Assembly (NCBI GenBank): GCA_946182825.1
Contig: CAMGZH010000004.1
Coordinates: 40,252-104,251 of the forward strand
Reading direction: 5' to 3'
DNA length: 64,000 bases
Source: an uncultured Lachnospiraceae bacterium
Lineage (GTDB): Bacteria > Bacillota > Clostridia > Lachnospirales > Lachnospiraceae
Of the stretch, positions 1 to 9,308 are shown piece after piece (position 1 is the first letter of the stretch; each line of letters begins with the position of its first letter). The notes beneath the pieces are model-generated. The model was not told the origin of the DNA. It saw only the letters and a list, made by a program, of their open reading frames with translations, and made no database searches. The position numbers were made by a program, and so were the translations under genes.

Positions 1-354
1 GAAGAAGTAAAGAAAGCAACAGAAGAGGTAAAGAGTAACGCATCAAAGGCTGTAACTGACGCCAAGACAATTGCTAAGAAGGCTTCAACAACAGCTAAGA
101 AGACTACAACAAAGGCAGCATCCACAGCTAAGAAGACTGCTACAAAGGCAGCTTCTAAGGCAACCGTTGCAGAGCCAAAGGTTATCCTTCAGTATGAGGG
201 TAACGACTATGATTTAGCTTCTATCTTAGAGAGTGCTAAGAAGGCATATTCTAAGAGCAAGAAGAGCATCAAGGAAGTAAGCGTATACGTTAAGCCGGAA
301 GATCACAAGGCTTATTATGTAGCTGACGGTAACGTTGGCAGCGTTGATTTCTAA
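1..354 (+). CDS. C-terminal part of a Lys/Ala-rich (histone H1-like) protein with a small C-terminal domain, DUF6465-like; 5' truncated by window edge
   Basis: Frame 1 is open from base 1 to TAA at 352-354: EEVKKATEEVKSNASKAVTDAKTIAKKASTTAKKTTTKAAS...VILQYEGNDYDLASILESAKKAY...VYVKPEDHKAYYVADGNVGSVDF. Confidence 0.7.
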   Translation, partial: EEVKKATEEVKSNASKAVTDAKTIAKKASTTAKKTTTKAASTAKKTATKAASKATVAEPKVILQYEGNDYDLASILESAKKAYSKSKKSIKEVSVYVKPEDHKAYYVADGNVGSVDF

Positions 355-378
355 TTTTGTCCAAGCGAAGATACATGA

Positions 379-413
379 ATCAGCACTCTCATTCAGAGAG
401 TGCTGATTTTTTG
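379..413 (+). terminator. Hairpin ATCAGCACTCTC-ATTCA-GAGAGTGCTGAT followed by a T-run; its arms also match CIRCE (see findings)
   Basis: Perfect inverted repeat plus TTTTTT directly after the upstream CDS. Confidence 0.75.
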
Positions 414-442
414 TTGACTTTTTTTATAGGGGGAACTACAAT
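414..442 (+). promoter_or_regulatory. Sigma-A-type promoter for htpG: TTGACT-N17-TACAAT
   Basis: -35 at 414-419, 17-bp spacer, -10 at 437-442, about 60 bp upstream of htpG. Confidence 0.7.
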
Positions 443-455
443 AGGACTGTTGATA

Positions 456-482
456 TTAGCAGTCGATGAGACTGTTTGCTAA
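456..482 (+). promoter_or_regulatory. Degenerate CIRCE-like (HrcA) operator in the htpG 5' leader
   Basis: TTAGCAGTC-N9-GTTTGCTAA, 15/18 match to TTAGCACTC-N9-GAGTGCTAA with exact 9-9-9 geometry. Confidence 0.5.
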
Positions 483-503
483 CAATATAAAGGAGCGTGT
501 GTT

Positions 504-2561
504 ATGTCAGAAAAACATGGTAGCTTATCCATTACAAGTGAGAATATTTTCCCGGTTATTAAAAAGTGGCTGTATTCAGACCATGATATTTTCTATCGTG
601 AGTTAGTAAGTAACGGCTGTGATGCAATCACCAAGTTGAAGAAGCTGGATATGATGGGAGAGTACGAACTTCCGGAGGGCTTTAAGGCTAAGGTGACCGT
701 TGAGGTGAACCCTGAGAAGAAGACCATTACCATTACAGATAACGGTCTTGGTATGACAGAGGAGGAAGTGGATCAGTATATTAACCAGATCGCTTTTTCC
801 GGTGCAACAGACTTTTTGACCAAGTACAAGGACAAGGGAAATGATGATCAGATCATCGGTCACTTCGGTTTAGGTTTTTACTCTGCCTTTATGGTAGCGG
901 ATGAAGTTCATATTGATACTCTTTCCTATAAGGATGGTGCAACAGCGGTTCATTGGGAGTGCGACGGCGGTACGGAATTTTCCATGAATGACGGTACAAA
1001 GTCTTCTGTCGGTACGTCCATTACTCTCTTTTTGAATGAGGACTGCCTGGAGTTTGCCAATGAGTATCGTGCCCGTGAGGTGTTACAGAAGTATTGTTCC
1101 TTCATGCCGACTGAGATTTATCTTACAAAGGCAGATGCTCCGACGGAGTACGAGGAGATCGATCCGGAAGACAAGAGAGACACCGATACGGTGGTGGAAG
1201 AGATTCATGAGGATGCAAAGTACGAGGAGAAGGAAAAGGAAGACGGAAGCAAGGAAAAGGTCGAGGTTAGTCCTGCCAAAGATAAGCTTAAGATCGTTAA
1301 GCGCCCGGTTCCTTTAAATGATACAAACCCTCTCTGGACAAAGGCACCTTCTGAGTGCAGCGACGAGGATTATAAGGACTTTTACCGCAAGGTATTTATG
1401 GACTATAAGGAGCCGTTGTTCTGGATCCATCTGAATATGGATTATCCGTTTAACCTGAAGGGTATTCTTTACTTCCCTAAGATCAACACCGAGTATGATT
1501 CCATTGAGGGAACCATTAAGCTTTACAACAACCAGGTGTTTGTAGCGGACAACATTAAGGAAGTTATTCCGGAGTTCTTTATGCTCCTTAAGGGTGTGAT
1601 CGATTGTCCGGATCTGCCTCTGAATGTAAGCCGAAGCGCTCTTCAGAACGATGGCTTTGTATCAAAGATCCGTGATTACATCATCAAGAAGGTTGCGGAC
1701 AAGCTTACCGGTCTTTGCAAGACAGAGAAGGAAAGCTATGAGAAGTACTGGGACGATATCAGCCCATTCATTAAGTTTGGTTGCTTAAAGGATACAAAGT
1801 TCTGTGATCGCATGAACGACTATATTCTGTTTAAGGATATCAATGATGCGTATGTAACCCTTCCGGAGCTCTTAGAGGCGGATCAGAAGAAGAAGGAAGA
1901 GGAGAAGGCAGGCGCATCCGAGGAAGGCGAGAATGCTTCTTCTGAGATCAAGGATGAGGATAAGACAGCTGTTTACTATGTTACCGACATGAAGCAGCAG
2001 AGCATGTATGTGGAGATGTTTAAGGATAATGATATGAATGCCGTTATTCTTGATCATGCCATTGATGCATCCTTTATCACACAGCTTGAGCAGCGGAACC
2101 AGCACTACAAGTTCCTTCGCATTGATGCGGATATTACAACGGCACTGGCAGAAGAGACCGATGAGAATGCATACAAGGAAGAGAAGGATACTCTGACGGA
2201 GATCTTTAAGAAGGCTCTTGGAAAAGAGGATCTGACGGTTGAGGTTCAGAAGTTAAAGTCTGCAGATACAGCCGCTGTTATCGGTCGTGATGAGAATATG
2301 CGCCGTATGTCCGATATGATGAAGATGTATTCCATGGGTCAGGGCACCGATGATGCCTTTATGGGACCTGAGACACTCATTCTGAATGCGGATCATGACC
2401 TTGTGAAGTATCTTGTAGCCCATAAGGACAGTGAGCATGCAGATCTCTTTGCACATCAGCTTTACGATCTGGCAGAGATCAGCAATCAGCCGCTTTCACC
2501 GGAAGCTCTTTCCGAGTTTATCAAGAGATCCAATGAGATCATGATGCTTCTGGCAAAATAA
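504..2561 (+). CDS. htpG: Molecular chaperone HtpG (Hsp90)
   Basis: MSEKHGSLSITSENIFPVIKKWLYSDHDIFYRELVSNGCDAITKLKKLD; RBS AAGGAG; full-length Hsp90 architecture. Confidence 0.95.
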   Translation: MSEKHGSLSITSENIFPVIKKWLYSDHDIFYRELVSNGCDAITKLKKLDMMGEYELPEGFKAKVTVEVNPEKKTITITDNGLGMTEEEVDQYINQIAFSGATDFLTKYKDKGNDDQIIGHFGLGFYSAFMVADEVHIDTLSYKDGATAVHWECDGGTEFSMNDGTKSSVGTSITLFLNEDCLEFANEYRAREVLQKYCSFMPTEIYLTKADAPTEYEEIDPEDKRDTDTVVEEIHEDAKYEEKEKEDGSKEKVEVSPAKDKLKIVKRPVPLNDTNPLWTKAPSECSDEDYKDFYRKVFMDYKEPLFWIHLNMDYPFNLKGILYFPKINTEYDSIEGTIKLYNNQVFVADNIKEVIPEFFMLLKGVIDCPDLPLNVSRSALQNDGFVSKIRDYIIKKVADKLTGLCKTEKESYEKYWDDISPFIKFGCLKDTKFCDRMNDYILFKDINDAYVTLPELLEADQKKKEEEKAGASEEGENASSEIKDEDKTAVYYVTDMKQQSMYVEMFKDNDMNAVILDHAIDASFITQLEQRNQHYKFLRIDADITTALAEETDENAYKEEKDTLTEIFKKALGKEDLTVEVQKLKSADTAAVIGRDENMRRMSDMMKMYSMGQGTDDAFMGPETLILNADHDLVKYLVAHKDSEHADLFAHQLYDLAEISNQPLSPEALSEFIKRSNEIMMLLAK

Positions 2562-2575
2562 AAGTTTTGTAATGA

Positions 2576-2622
2576 AAAAGCAGGACCGATGGTTCTTAAT
2601 GAACCATTGGTCCTGCTTTTTG
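2576..2622. terminator. Bidirectional intrinsic terminator between htpG (+) and the activase gene (-)
   Basis: AAAGCAGGACC(GA)TGGTTC-TTAAT-GAACCATTGGTCCTGCTTTTT, A-rich on the left and T-rich on the right. Confidence 0.8.
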
Positions 2623-2630
2623 TTTTATCT

Positions 2631-2655
2631 CAGTCGGAGGTCCAATCTCCGACTG
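2631..2655. repeat. Second 9-bp inverted repeat in the convergent intergenic region
   Basis: CAGTCGGAG-GTCCAAT-CTCCGACTG. Confidence 0.6.
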
Positions 2656-2683
2656 AAATAAGCGCTCTGCGAGACTTGAACTG

Positions 2684-5600
2684 TTATGCGGTTTCCTGTC
2701 CGCTCTGTTCCTTTTTCAGGTTCTTGACTGCGGTGGAAAGCATCAGCTTGATACGGTTGAGCTGGTTGACCTCGGAAGCACCCGGATCATAGTCGATGGC
2801 AGCAATGTTAGCGGTAGGATTTTCCTTGCGGATCTCCTTGATAACACCCTTGCCGACGATGTGGTTCGGCAGGCAACCGAATGGCTGGATACAAACGATA
2901 TTGTTGGCACCTTCGCCAATGAGCTCTAACATCTCGCCGGTAAGGAACCAGCCTTCACCGGTCTGGTTACCCATGGAAACGATGGATTTTGCTTTATCTG
3001 CCGTTTCATTGATGTAGGCTGGTGCTGTGAAGCGTTCACTCTCGTTATAAGCTTCACGGGCTGCCTTACGAAGCCACTCGAAGAAACGGATGCCAAGGTT
3101 TGCGATCCTTGCGCTCTTCTTGGAAAATCCAAGGTTCTCCTCCTTGAAGTTCGTGTTGTAGAAACAGTACAGAAGGAAATCGGTAAGGTCCGGTACCACT
3201 GCCTCAGCGCCTTCCTGCTCCAGAAGATCTGCCAGGTGGTTGTTTGCCATGGGCAGGAACTTGACTAAGATCTCTCCAACGATACCGACTCTTGGCTTTA
3301 CCTCATTTGTGATGGGTAATGTGTCAAAGTCATGGATGATATTCTTACACATCTTCTTGAATTTGCGATGTGAGAGGAAGTGGTCAGAGGAAACAAAGTC
3401 AATGACCTTCTTTTTCCATTTCTCGTGTAAAGCGTTTGCTGAGCCTTTTTCAAGTTCGTAAGGACGAACATGAAGCAAACAGCGTAGGAAGATATCACCG
3501 AAGACAAGGGCATAAAGTCCATGCTGGATGACCTTTGGCGTCAGCTTAAATCCCGGGTTCTTCTCAAGTCCGCTGACGTTGATGGAGATGACCGGAATCT
3601 TCTCGTAGCCGGCTTTAGCCAAGGCACGTCGGATAAAGCCGATGTAGTTACTTGCACGGCAGCCGCCTCCGGTCTGGGAGATCAGAAGGGCAGTGCGCTC
3701 AAGATCATACTTGCCGGATTTCAGTGCGCTCATAAGCTGTCCGATTACGAGGAGGGACGGGTAACAAGCATCGTTGTTGACGTACTTAAGTCCCTGATCG
3801 ATACAATCCTTTGCAGGGATGTCCGGTACAACAATATGGTAGCCGGCTGCATTCATTGCCGGAGCGATGAGATCGAAGTGGATCGGTGACATCTGCGGAC
3901 AAAGAATGGTGTATTCTTTTTTCATCTTCTTGGTAAAGATGGTTCTCTTATAGCTGGAAGGAACGATCTTACGCTTGCTAACGGCGAGCTTGTCGGCACG
4001 ACGCTGACGGACACGGATGGCTGCAAGCAGGGAGCGGATTCGGATCCTGGCAGCGCCAAGGTTATTTACCTCATCGATCTTCAGGCAGGTGTAAATCTTA
4101 CCGGAATGGGAGAGGATGTCATTGACACAGTCGGTCGTTACAGCATCCAGACCGCAACCGAAGGAATTCAACTGGATCACATCCAGGTTCTCGGTCTTTT
4201 TCACATAGTTGGCAGCGGAGTACATTCTGGTGTGGTACATCCACTGATCCATTACGATCAGAGGACGCTCAAGCTTACCCAGGTGGGAAATGGAATCCTC
4301 TGTCAAAACAGCCATGCCATAGGTGGTGATAAGATCCGGAATACCATGATTGATCTCAGGATCAACGTGGTACGGACGGCCGGCAAGAACGATGCCGTGA
4401 CGACCGGTCTCCTTCAGGTAGGCAAGGACTTCCTCACCCTTTTCCTCCATGTCATGACGGAATCTGCCCAGCTCAAACCAGCCGGCATGGGCGGCGTCAC
4501 GGATCTCGCTCTCAGGAATATGGAATTCCTTTGTGAAAACCTTTACCAGTTGTCCTGCCAATGTATCCTCGGATGTGAAGGCCATAAACGGATTAAGGAA
4601 ACGAACCTTACCGGTGGTAATGGCTTCCACGTTGTTCTTGATATTCTCGGCATAGGAGGTAACGATAGGGCAGTTGTAGTGATTGTTACTGCTTGGGAAC
4701 TCGTTACGCTCGTATGGAATACAAGGGTAGAAGATGGTCTTGACACCTTCGTTAATGAGCCACTGTACGTGTCCGTGTGTCAGCTTTGCAGGATAACACT
4801 CGGATTCACTTGGGATACTCTCGATACCAAGCTCGTATACCTTTCGGTTGGACTGAGGTGAGAGAACAACGGAAAATCCGAGCTTACGGAAGAAGGTAGC
4901 CCAGAAAGGATAGTTCTCATACATATTCAGCACACGAGGAATACCGATAACGCCGCGCTTTGCCTGGTCGGCAGGAAGGGGCTCGTAGTTGAAAAGACGC
5001 TTGTACTTGTATTCGTAAAGGTTCGGAATATGATCCTTGTTCTTTTCCTTACCAAGACCACGCTCACATCGGTTTCCGGTAATAAAGCGACGGTTGTCGG
5101 AGAAACGGTTGATGGTGAGCATGCACTTGTTGGTACAACCCTGACAGTGTGTCATCTTTGTCTCAAAGGTAAGATTCAGGATCTCATCCATTGGCAGCAT
5201 GGTTGTGGACTTTACGTCCTCATAGCGCTCACGGGCGATGAGAGCAGCACCGAAGGCGCCCATGATGCCGGCGATATCCGGTCGTGTGACCTTGACACCG
5301 CTGATCTGCTCAAAGGCACGAAGAACAGCGTCATTGTAGAAGGTTCCACCCTGAACAACGACGTTCTTACCAAGCTCCTTCGGGTCGGAGAGCTTGATGA
5401 CCTTAAACAGGGCGTTCTTGATGACGGAATAGGCAAGTCCGGCGGAAATATCCGCAACGGATGCACCTTCCTTCTGCGCCTGCTTAACCTTGGAATTCAT
5501 AAATACGGTACAACGGGTACCAAGATCGATTGGATGCTGGGCAAACAAAGCTTCCTTTGCAAAGTCGCGGACACTGAAGTTAAGGGACTTTGCGAAGGTT

Positions 5601-6967
5601 TCGATGAAGGAACCGCAGCCGGAGGAGCATGCCTCGTTCAGCTGTACGGAATCAACGGTCTGATCCTTGATCTTGATGCACTTCATATCCTGTCCGCCGA
5701 TATCGAGGATACAGTCTACTTCCGGATCAAAGAAGGAAGCGGCATAGTAATGCGCAACGGTCTCGACTTCACCGTCATCGAGCTGGAAGGCGGATTTGAG
5801 GAGAGCTTCGCCGTAACCTGTGGAACAGGAGTGTACGATATGGGCATCGGCAGGAAGCTTTTCTTTGATTTCCTTCATGGCACGAATGGAAGTCAAAAGA
5901 GGAGATCCATTGTTATTGTCATAGAAAGAATATAAAAGCTTACCGTCGTCATCGATCAAAGCAATCTTGGTGGTGGTGGAACCGGCATCAATACCGAGGT
6001 AGACATTGCCCTTGGCTGTCGTGATGTCCCCGGTCTGTACATGGTTGTTACCGTGGCGGGTGACAAAGGCATCGTATTCGGCCTGATCCTTGAAAAGAGG
6101 ATCCATACGGGCAACCTCAAACTCCATGTGCAGCTCACCGGAAAGCTTCTCTTCGATGCTGGAAAGCTCCATGGTGGTGTCTTCCTTGTAGTTAAGAGCA
6201 GAACCGATGGCAGCGAACAGATGTGAGTTCTCCGGAATGATGGTGTGCTCTTCATCAAGCTTTAATGTGCGGATGAAGGTCTCACGCAGCTGATCAAGGA
6301 AGTGTAAAGGACCACCTAGGAAGGCAACATGACCGCGGATGGGCTTACCGCAGGCAAGTCCGGAAATGGTCTGGTTGACCACAGCCTGAAAAATGGAAGC
6401 GGAAAGATCCTCTCTTGTTGCACCCTCGTTGATCAGAGGCTGAATATCGGTTTTCGCAAATACACCGCAGCGGGCAGCAATGGGATAGATGGACTGGTAA
6501 TCCCTGGCATAGGTATTCAGACCGGTTGCATCCGTTTGGATCAGGGAGGCCATCTGATCGATAAAGGAACCGGTTCCACCGGCACAGATACCGTTCATAC
6601 GCTGCTCAACATTGCCGTTCTCGAAGTAAATGATCTTCGCATCCTCACCACCAAGCTCGATGGCAACATCGGTCTTGGGAGCATAGTGGGTAAGGGCGGT
6701 AGCAACGGCAACCACTTCCTGGGCAAAAGGGATCCCAAGATGCTTAGCCAGAGTCAGTCCGCCGGAACCTGTAATGATGGGGGCAACCATAATCTCACCT
6801 GTTACTTGCTTTGCCTTTTTTACAAGTGAAAGCAGTGTCTCACGAATGTTGGCAAAATGACGTTCGTAATCTGAGAACAGTAGATTATCATCTTTGTCGA
6901 GAACCGCAACTTTGACGGTTGTTGAACCGATATCGATCCCCAACTTGTGTAATTCTTTATTACTCAT
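2684..6967 (-). CDS. Giant acyl-CoA dehydratase activase-type protein: two BcrAD/BadFG ASKHA domains fused to a DUF2229/dehydratase-like C-terminus
   Basis: [20 protein letters not shown] and [35 protein letters not shown] and [16 protein letters not shown] activase motifs; start set at MSNKELHK, preceded by AGGTGA. Confidence 0.88.
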   Translation of the reverse strand: MSNKELHKLGIDIGSTTVKVAVLDKDDNLLFSDYERHFANIRETLLSLVKKAKQVTGEIMVAPIITGSGGLTLAKHLGIPFAQEVVAVATALTHYAPKTDVAIELGGEDAKIIYFENGNVEQRMNGICAGGTGSFIDQMASLIQTDATGLNTYARDYQSIYPIAARCGVFAKTDIQPLINEGATREDLSASIFQAVVNQTISGLACGKPIRGHVAFLGGPLHFLDQLRETFIRTLKLDEEHTIIPENSHLFAAIGSALNYKEDTTMELSSIEEKLSGELHMEFEVARMDPLFKDQAEYDAFVTRHGNNHVQTGDITTAKGNVYLGIDAGSTTTKIALIDDDGKLLYSFYDNNNGSPLLTSIRAMKEIKEKLPADAHIVHSCSTGYGEALLKSAFQLDDGEVETVAHYYAASFFDPEVDCILDIGGQDMKCIKIKDQTVDSVQLNEACSSGCGSFIETFAKSLNFSVRDFAKEALFAQHPIDLGTRCTVFMNSKVKQAQKEGASVADISAGLAYSVIKNALFKVIKLSDPKELGKNVVVQGGTFYNDAVLRAFEQISGVKVTRPDIAGIMGAFGAALIARERYEDVKSTTMLPMDEILNLTFETKMTHCQGCTNKCMLTINRFSDNRRFITGNRCERGLGKEKNKDHIPNLYEYKYKRLFNYEPLPADQAKRGVIGIPRVLNMYENYPFWATFFRKLGFSVVLSPQSNRKVYELGIESIPSESECYPAKLTHGHVQWLINEGVKTIFYPCIPYERNEFPSSNNHYNCPIVTSYAENIKNNVEAITTGKVRFLNPFMAFTSEDTLAGQLVKVFTKEFHIPESEIRDAAHAGWFELGRFRHDMEEKGEEVLAYLKETGRHGIVLAGRPYHVDPEINHGIPDLITTYGMAVLTEDSISHLGKLERPLIVMDQWMYHTRMYSAANYVKKTENLDVIQLNSFGCGLDAVTTDCVNDILSHSGKIYTCLKIDEVNNLGAARIRIRSLLAAIRVRQRRADKLAVSKRKIVPSSYKRTIFTKKMKKEYTILCPQMSPIHFDLIAPAMNAAGYHIVVPDIPAKDCIDQGLKYVNNDACYPSLLVIGQLMSALKSGKYDLERTALLISQTGGGCRASNYIGFIRRALAKAGYEKIPVISINVSGLEKNPGFKLTPKVIQHGLYALVFGDIFLRCLLHVRPYELEKGSANALHEKWKKKVIDFVSSDHFLSHRKFKKMCKNIIHDFDTLPITNEVKPRVGIVGEILVKFLPMANNHLADLLEQEGAEAVVPDLTDFLLYCFYNTNFKEENLGFSKKSARIANLGIRFFEWLRKAAREAYNESERFTAPAYINETADKAKSIVSMGNQTGEGWFLTGEMLELIGEGANNIVCIQPFGCLPNHIVGKGVIKEIRKENPTANIAAIDYDPGASEVNQLNRIKLMLSTAVKNLKKEQSGQETA

Positions 6968-7078
6968 TGATTCACCTAATTTCATATTAAAATATATTTG
7001 TTGAATAACACAACATTACACATTATAGAGGAGGGAAGAGTCTATTACAATCTACAAATTGTATATTTTGTTGGATTG

Positions 7079-7092
7079 AATTGTATACAATT
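7079..7092. promoter_or_regulatory. 14-bp perfect palindrome AATTGTATACAATT, candidate operator
   Basis: Perfect palindrome in the divergent intergenic region; half-site AATTGTATA repeated at 7057-7065. Confidence 0.4.
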
Positions 7093-7181
7093 TTATGAGA
7101 AATGGTAATCCCTTTACTGACAGAGGGGGATTGGCAATGGTATAATTAAGGTACATTACCGATGAAAAGGAGGGCATAACT

Positions 7182-8321
7182 ATGACGAAAAAGAACGGCA
7201 AAATTGAGGTGATGCGCTTTGTTTTTTCTGTGATCATTATTTTGTTCCACTGTCACAGAAGCATTGGTTTCAATCATCTGGTCCTTGCAGGGGAACGGAT
7301 CCCGGTATTGAACAGGGGGTATTTCGGGGTTGAGTTTTTCTTTGTGATCTCTGGACTTTTAATGGCAAAGTCTATACATAAGAAGCGAAAGAGTCAAAGG
7401 CTGGGACTGTCAAAGCCGGTGGAGCTTGGACGGCAGACCGTCCGCTACATGCTTAAGAAATACATTTCGATCTTTTCCTATCATATTCTTCCCTTTGTGG
7501 CGCTGATCATTCTTAAGGTTATTACAAGGGACATTTACGAGGGTGGAGCGAAGGATGTATTGCAGTATTTCTTTAACTGTATTCCGGAATTCTTCTTCCT
7601 CCAGAAATTCGGTTTTACCTATACGAATGTCGATGTGATCGAATGGTACATTTCCGCAATGCTGATTGCCATGATGGTTTTATATCCCATCGTTATGAAG
7701 TTCTACTATATGTACACAAGAGTCGTGGGTCCGTTGCTGGCTTTATATATTCTTGGTCTTCTCCAGTATAACTACGGAACCTTTGCGGATCAGGACCGAT
7801 GGGTGCTCTTCGGTTACGGAAGTGTATTCCGCGCTATTGCAGAGATCTCACTGGGGGTTTGCGCCTTTGAACTGGCACGTTTTCTGTCCCACCGCTATTT
7901 TACCAGAAGAGACAAGCGGATCATGACAGCTGTGGAGTATCTGGGATTCGGAGTGGCACTGTTTTATTCCTTTTCCAGCTATACCTCAAGGTATGAGATT
8001 CATGTGCTGATCTTTTTGACCCTTTCTGTGGTTTTGTCTTTCTCCGGTCAGACTTACGGAGAAAAATTCTGGAATCAGTCCTGGGCCTATGCTCTGGGCA
8101 GATTTTCCCTTCCACTGTACCTGTGTCAGCTGTTGGGACTTAACCTCGTCTGCGGATTTTTAGGTGATTTGCCAAAGACAGCCCAGACCGCGCTGGTACT
8201 TGTCTTTACCCTGGCATTTGCACTGGTCTCCATTCCGGTAGGGGACAGGATCTATCAGTGGATTATTGACAAGAGAAAAACAACAAAATATAATAAAATG
8301 AATGCGCCATACGAGGGGTGA
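7182..8321 (+). CDS. Acyltransferase 3 family integral membrane protein
   Basis: MTKKNGKIEVMRFVFSVIIILFHCHRSIGF...GYFGVEFFFVISGLLMAKS: typical N-terminus of OafA/Acyl_transf_3; multiple TM segments. Confidence 0.85.
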   Translation: MTKKNGKIEVMRFVFSVIIILFHCHRSIGFNHLVLAGERIPVLNRGYFGVEFFFVISGLLMAKSIHKKRKSQRLGLSKPVELGRQTVRYMLKKYISIFSYHILPFVALIILKVITRDIYEGGAKDVLQYFFNCIPEFFFLQKFGFTYTNVDVIEWYISAMLIAMMVLYPIVMKFYYMYTRVVGPLLALYILGLLQYNYGTFADQDRWVLFGYGSVFRAIAEISLGVCAFELARFLSHRYFTRRDKRIMTAVEYLGFGVALFYSFSSYTSRYEIHVLIFLTLSVVLSFSGQTYGEKFWNQSWAYALGRFSLPLYLCQLLGLNLVCGFLGDLPKTAQTALVLVFTLAFALVSIPVGDRIYQWIIDKRKTTKYNKMNAPYEG

Positions 8322-8352
8322 CAGACGCGTTTAGAAAGGATATTTCGATACG

Positions 8353-9261
8353 ATGATCAACAAGTTGGAGCGCAAATTCGGTAAGTATGCAATTCCTCAT
8401 CTGATCAATTATTTGATCGGTGGATACATTTTGGGCTATTTGCTTGAATTTGGAGGAAGAACCACCGGCACACCGTTTCTGGATTTTATGCGATTGGATC
8501 CCTATGCGATCCTGCATGGTCAGGTCTGGAGAATCATTACCTGGGTTCTGATCCCGCCGGAGCAGAACATGCTGTTTGCCGTTATTATGATGATTTTTTA
8601 CTGGCAGCTGGGTTCGGCACTGGAGAGGGCATGGGGAACTTTCCGCTTTAATTTTTACATTTTTGGAGGAATCCTTTGTTCGGTGATCGGTGCAATGCTG
8701 GTTTATGGAATTTATTCCTTCAGTCTGATGGGAAATGCGGATATCGGCTCATATCAGGAGATCCTGAGCAGTTCGATCAGCAATATTTTTTCCACCAACT
8801 ATATTAACCTTTCCATTTTCCTTGCATTTGCCATGACGTACCCGGAGGAACAGATCCTTTTGTACTTTTTCATCCCGATCCGGATGAAGTGGCTTGCCCT
8901 TGTATACGCGGTTCTTATCGGAGTGGATGTTGTGACGGCAGTCATTTCCGGAAGCTGGGGCGTTGTGATCGCAATTGTTGCATCACTGGCAAACTTTTTG
9001 ATCTTCTTCCTGATGACGAGGAATTTCAGAAGGTATTCCCCGAATGAATTCCGCCGCAAGCGTAATTTCCGTAAGGCCTATGATGCAGGTTCCCATGCCC
9101 GTCAGCAGTTCCGTCAGGATGGACAGGCAAGGCATAAGTGCTGTATCTGCGGACGGACCGAGATCACGAATCCGGAACTGGATTTCCGTTATTGCAGCAA
9201 ATGCAATGGAGCATATGAGTATTGCAGCGACCACCTTTTCACTCATACACATGTGAAATGA
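8353..9261 (+). CDS. Rhomboid-like membrane protein without a recognisable GxSG motif, with C-terminal zinc-ribbon-like tail
   Basis: VWRIITWVLIPP, GSALERAWGTFRFNFYIFGG, rhomboid-like hydrophobic pattern; CCICGRTE...YCSKCNGAYEYCSDHLFTHTH. Confidence 0.6.
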   Translation: MINKLERKFGKYAIPHLINYLIGGYILGYLLEFGGRTTGTPFLDFMRLDPYAILHGQVWRIITWVLIPPEQNMLFAVIMMIFYWQLGSALERAWGTFRFNFYIFGGILCSVIGAMLVYGIYSFSLMGNADIGSYQEILSSSISNIFSTNYINLSIFLAFAMTYPEEQILLYFFIPIRMKWLALVYAVLIGVDVVTAVISGSWGVVIAIVASLANFLIFFLMTRNFRRYSPNEFRRKRNFRKAYDAGSHARQQFRQDGQARHKCCICGRTEITNPELDFRYCSKCNGAYEYCSDHLFTHTHVK

Positions 9262-9308
9262 TGCCACCCGTGGCTCATAGATAGATTTAGAAATAAGAGG
9301 AACAGACA

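Noticed and set aside
5030-5935. 301-aa plus-strand ORF (and 4106-4861, 3521-3889, 6329-6829)
   Set aside because: Antisense shadows of the giant activase gene, whose ASKHA motifs are intact on the minus strand.
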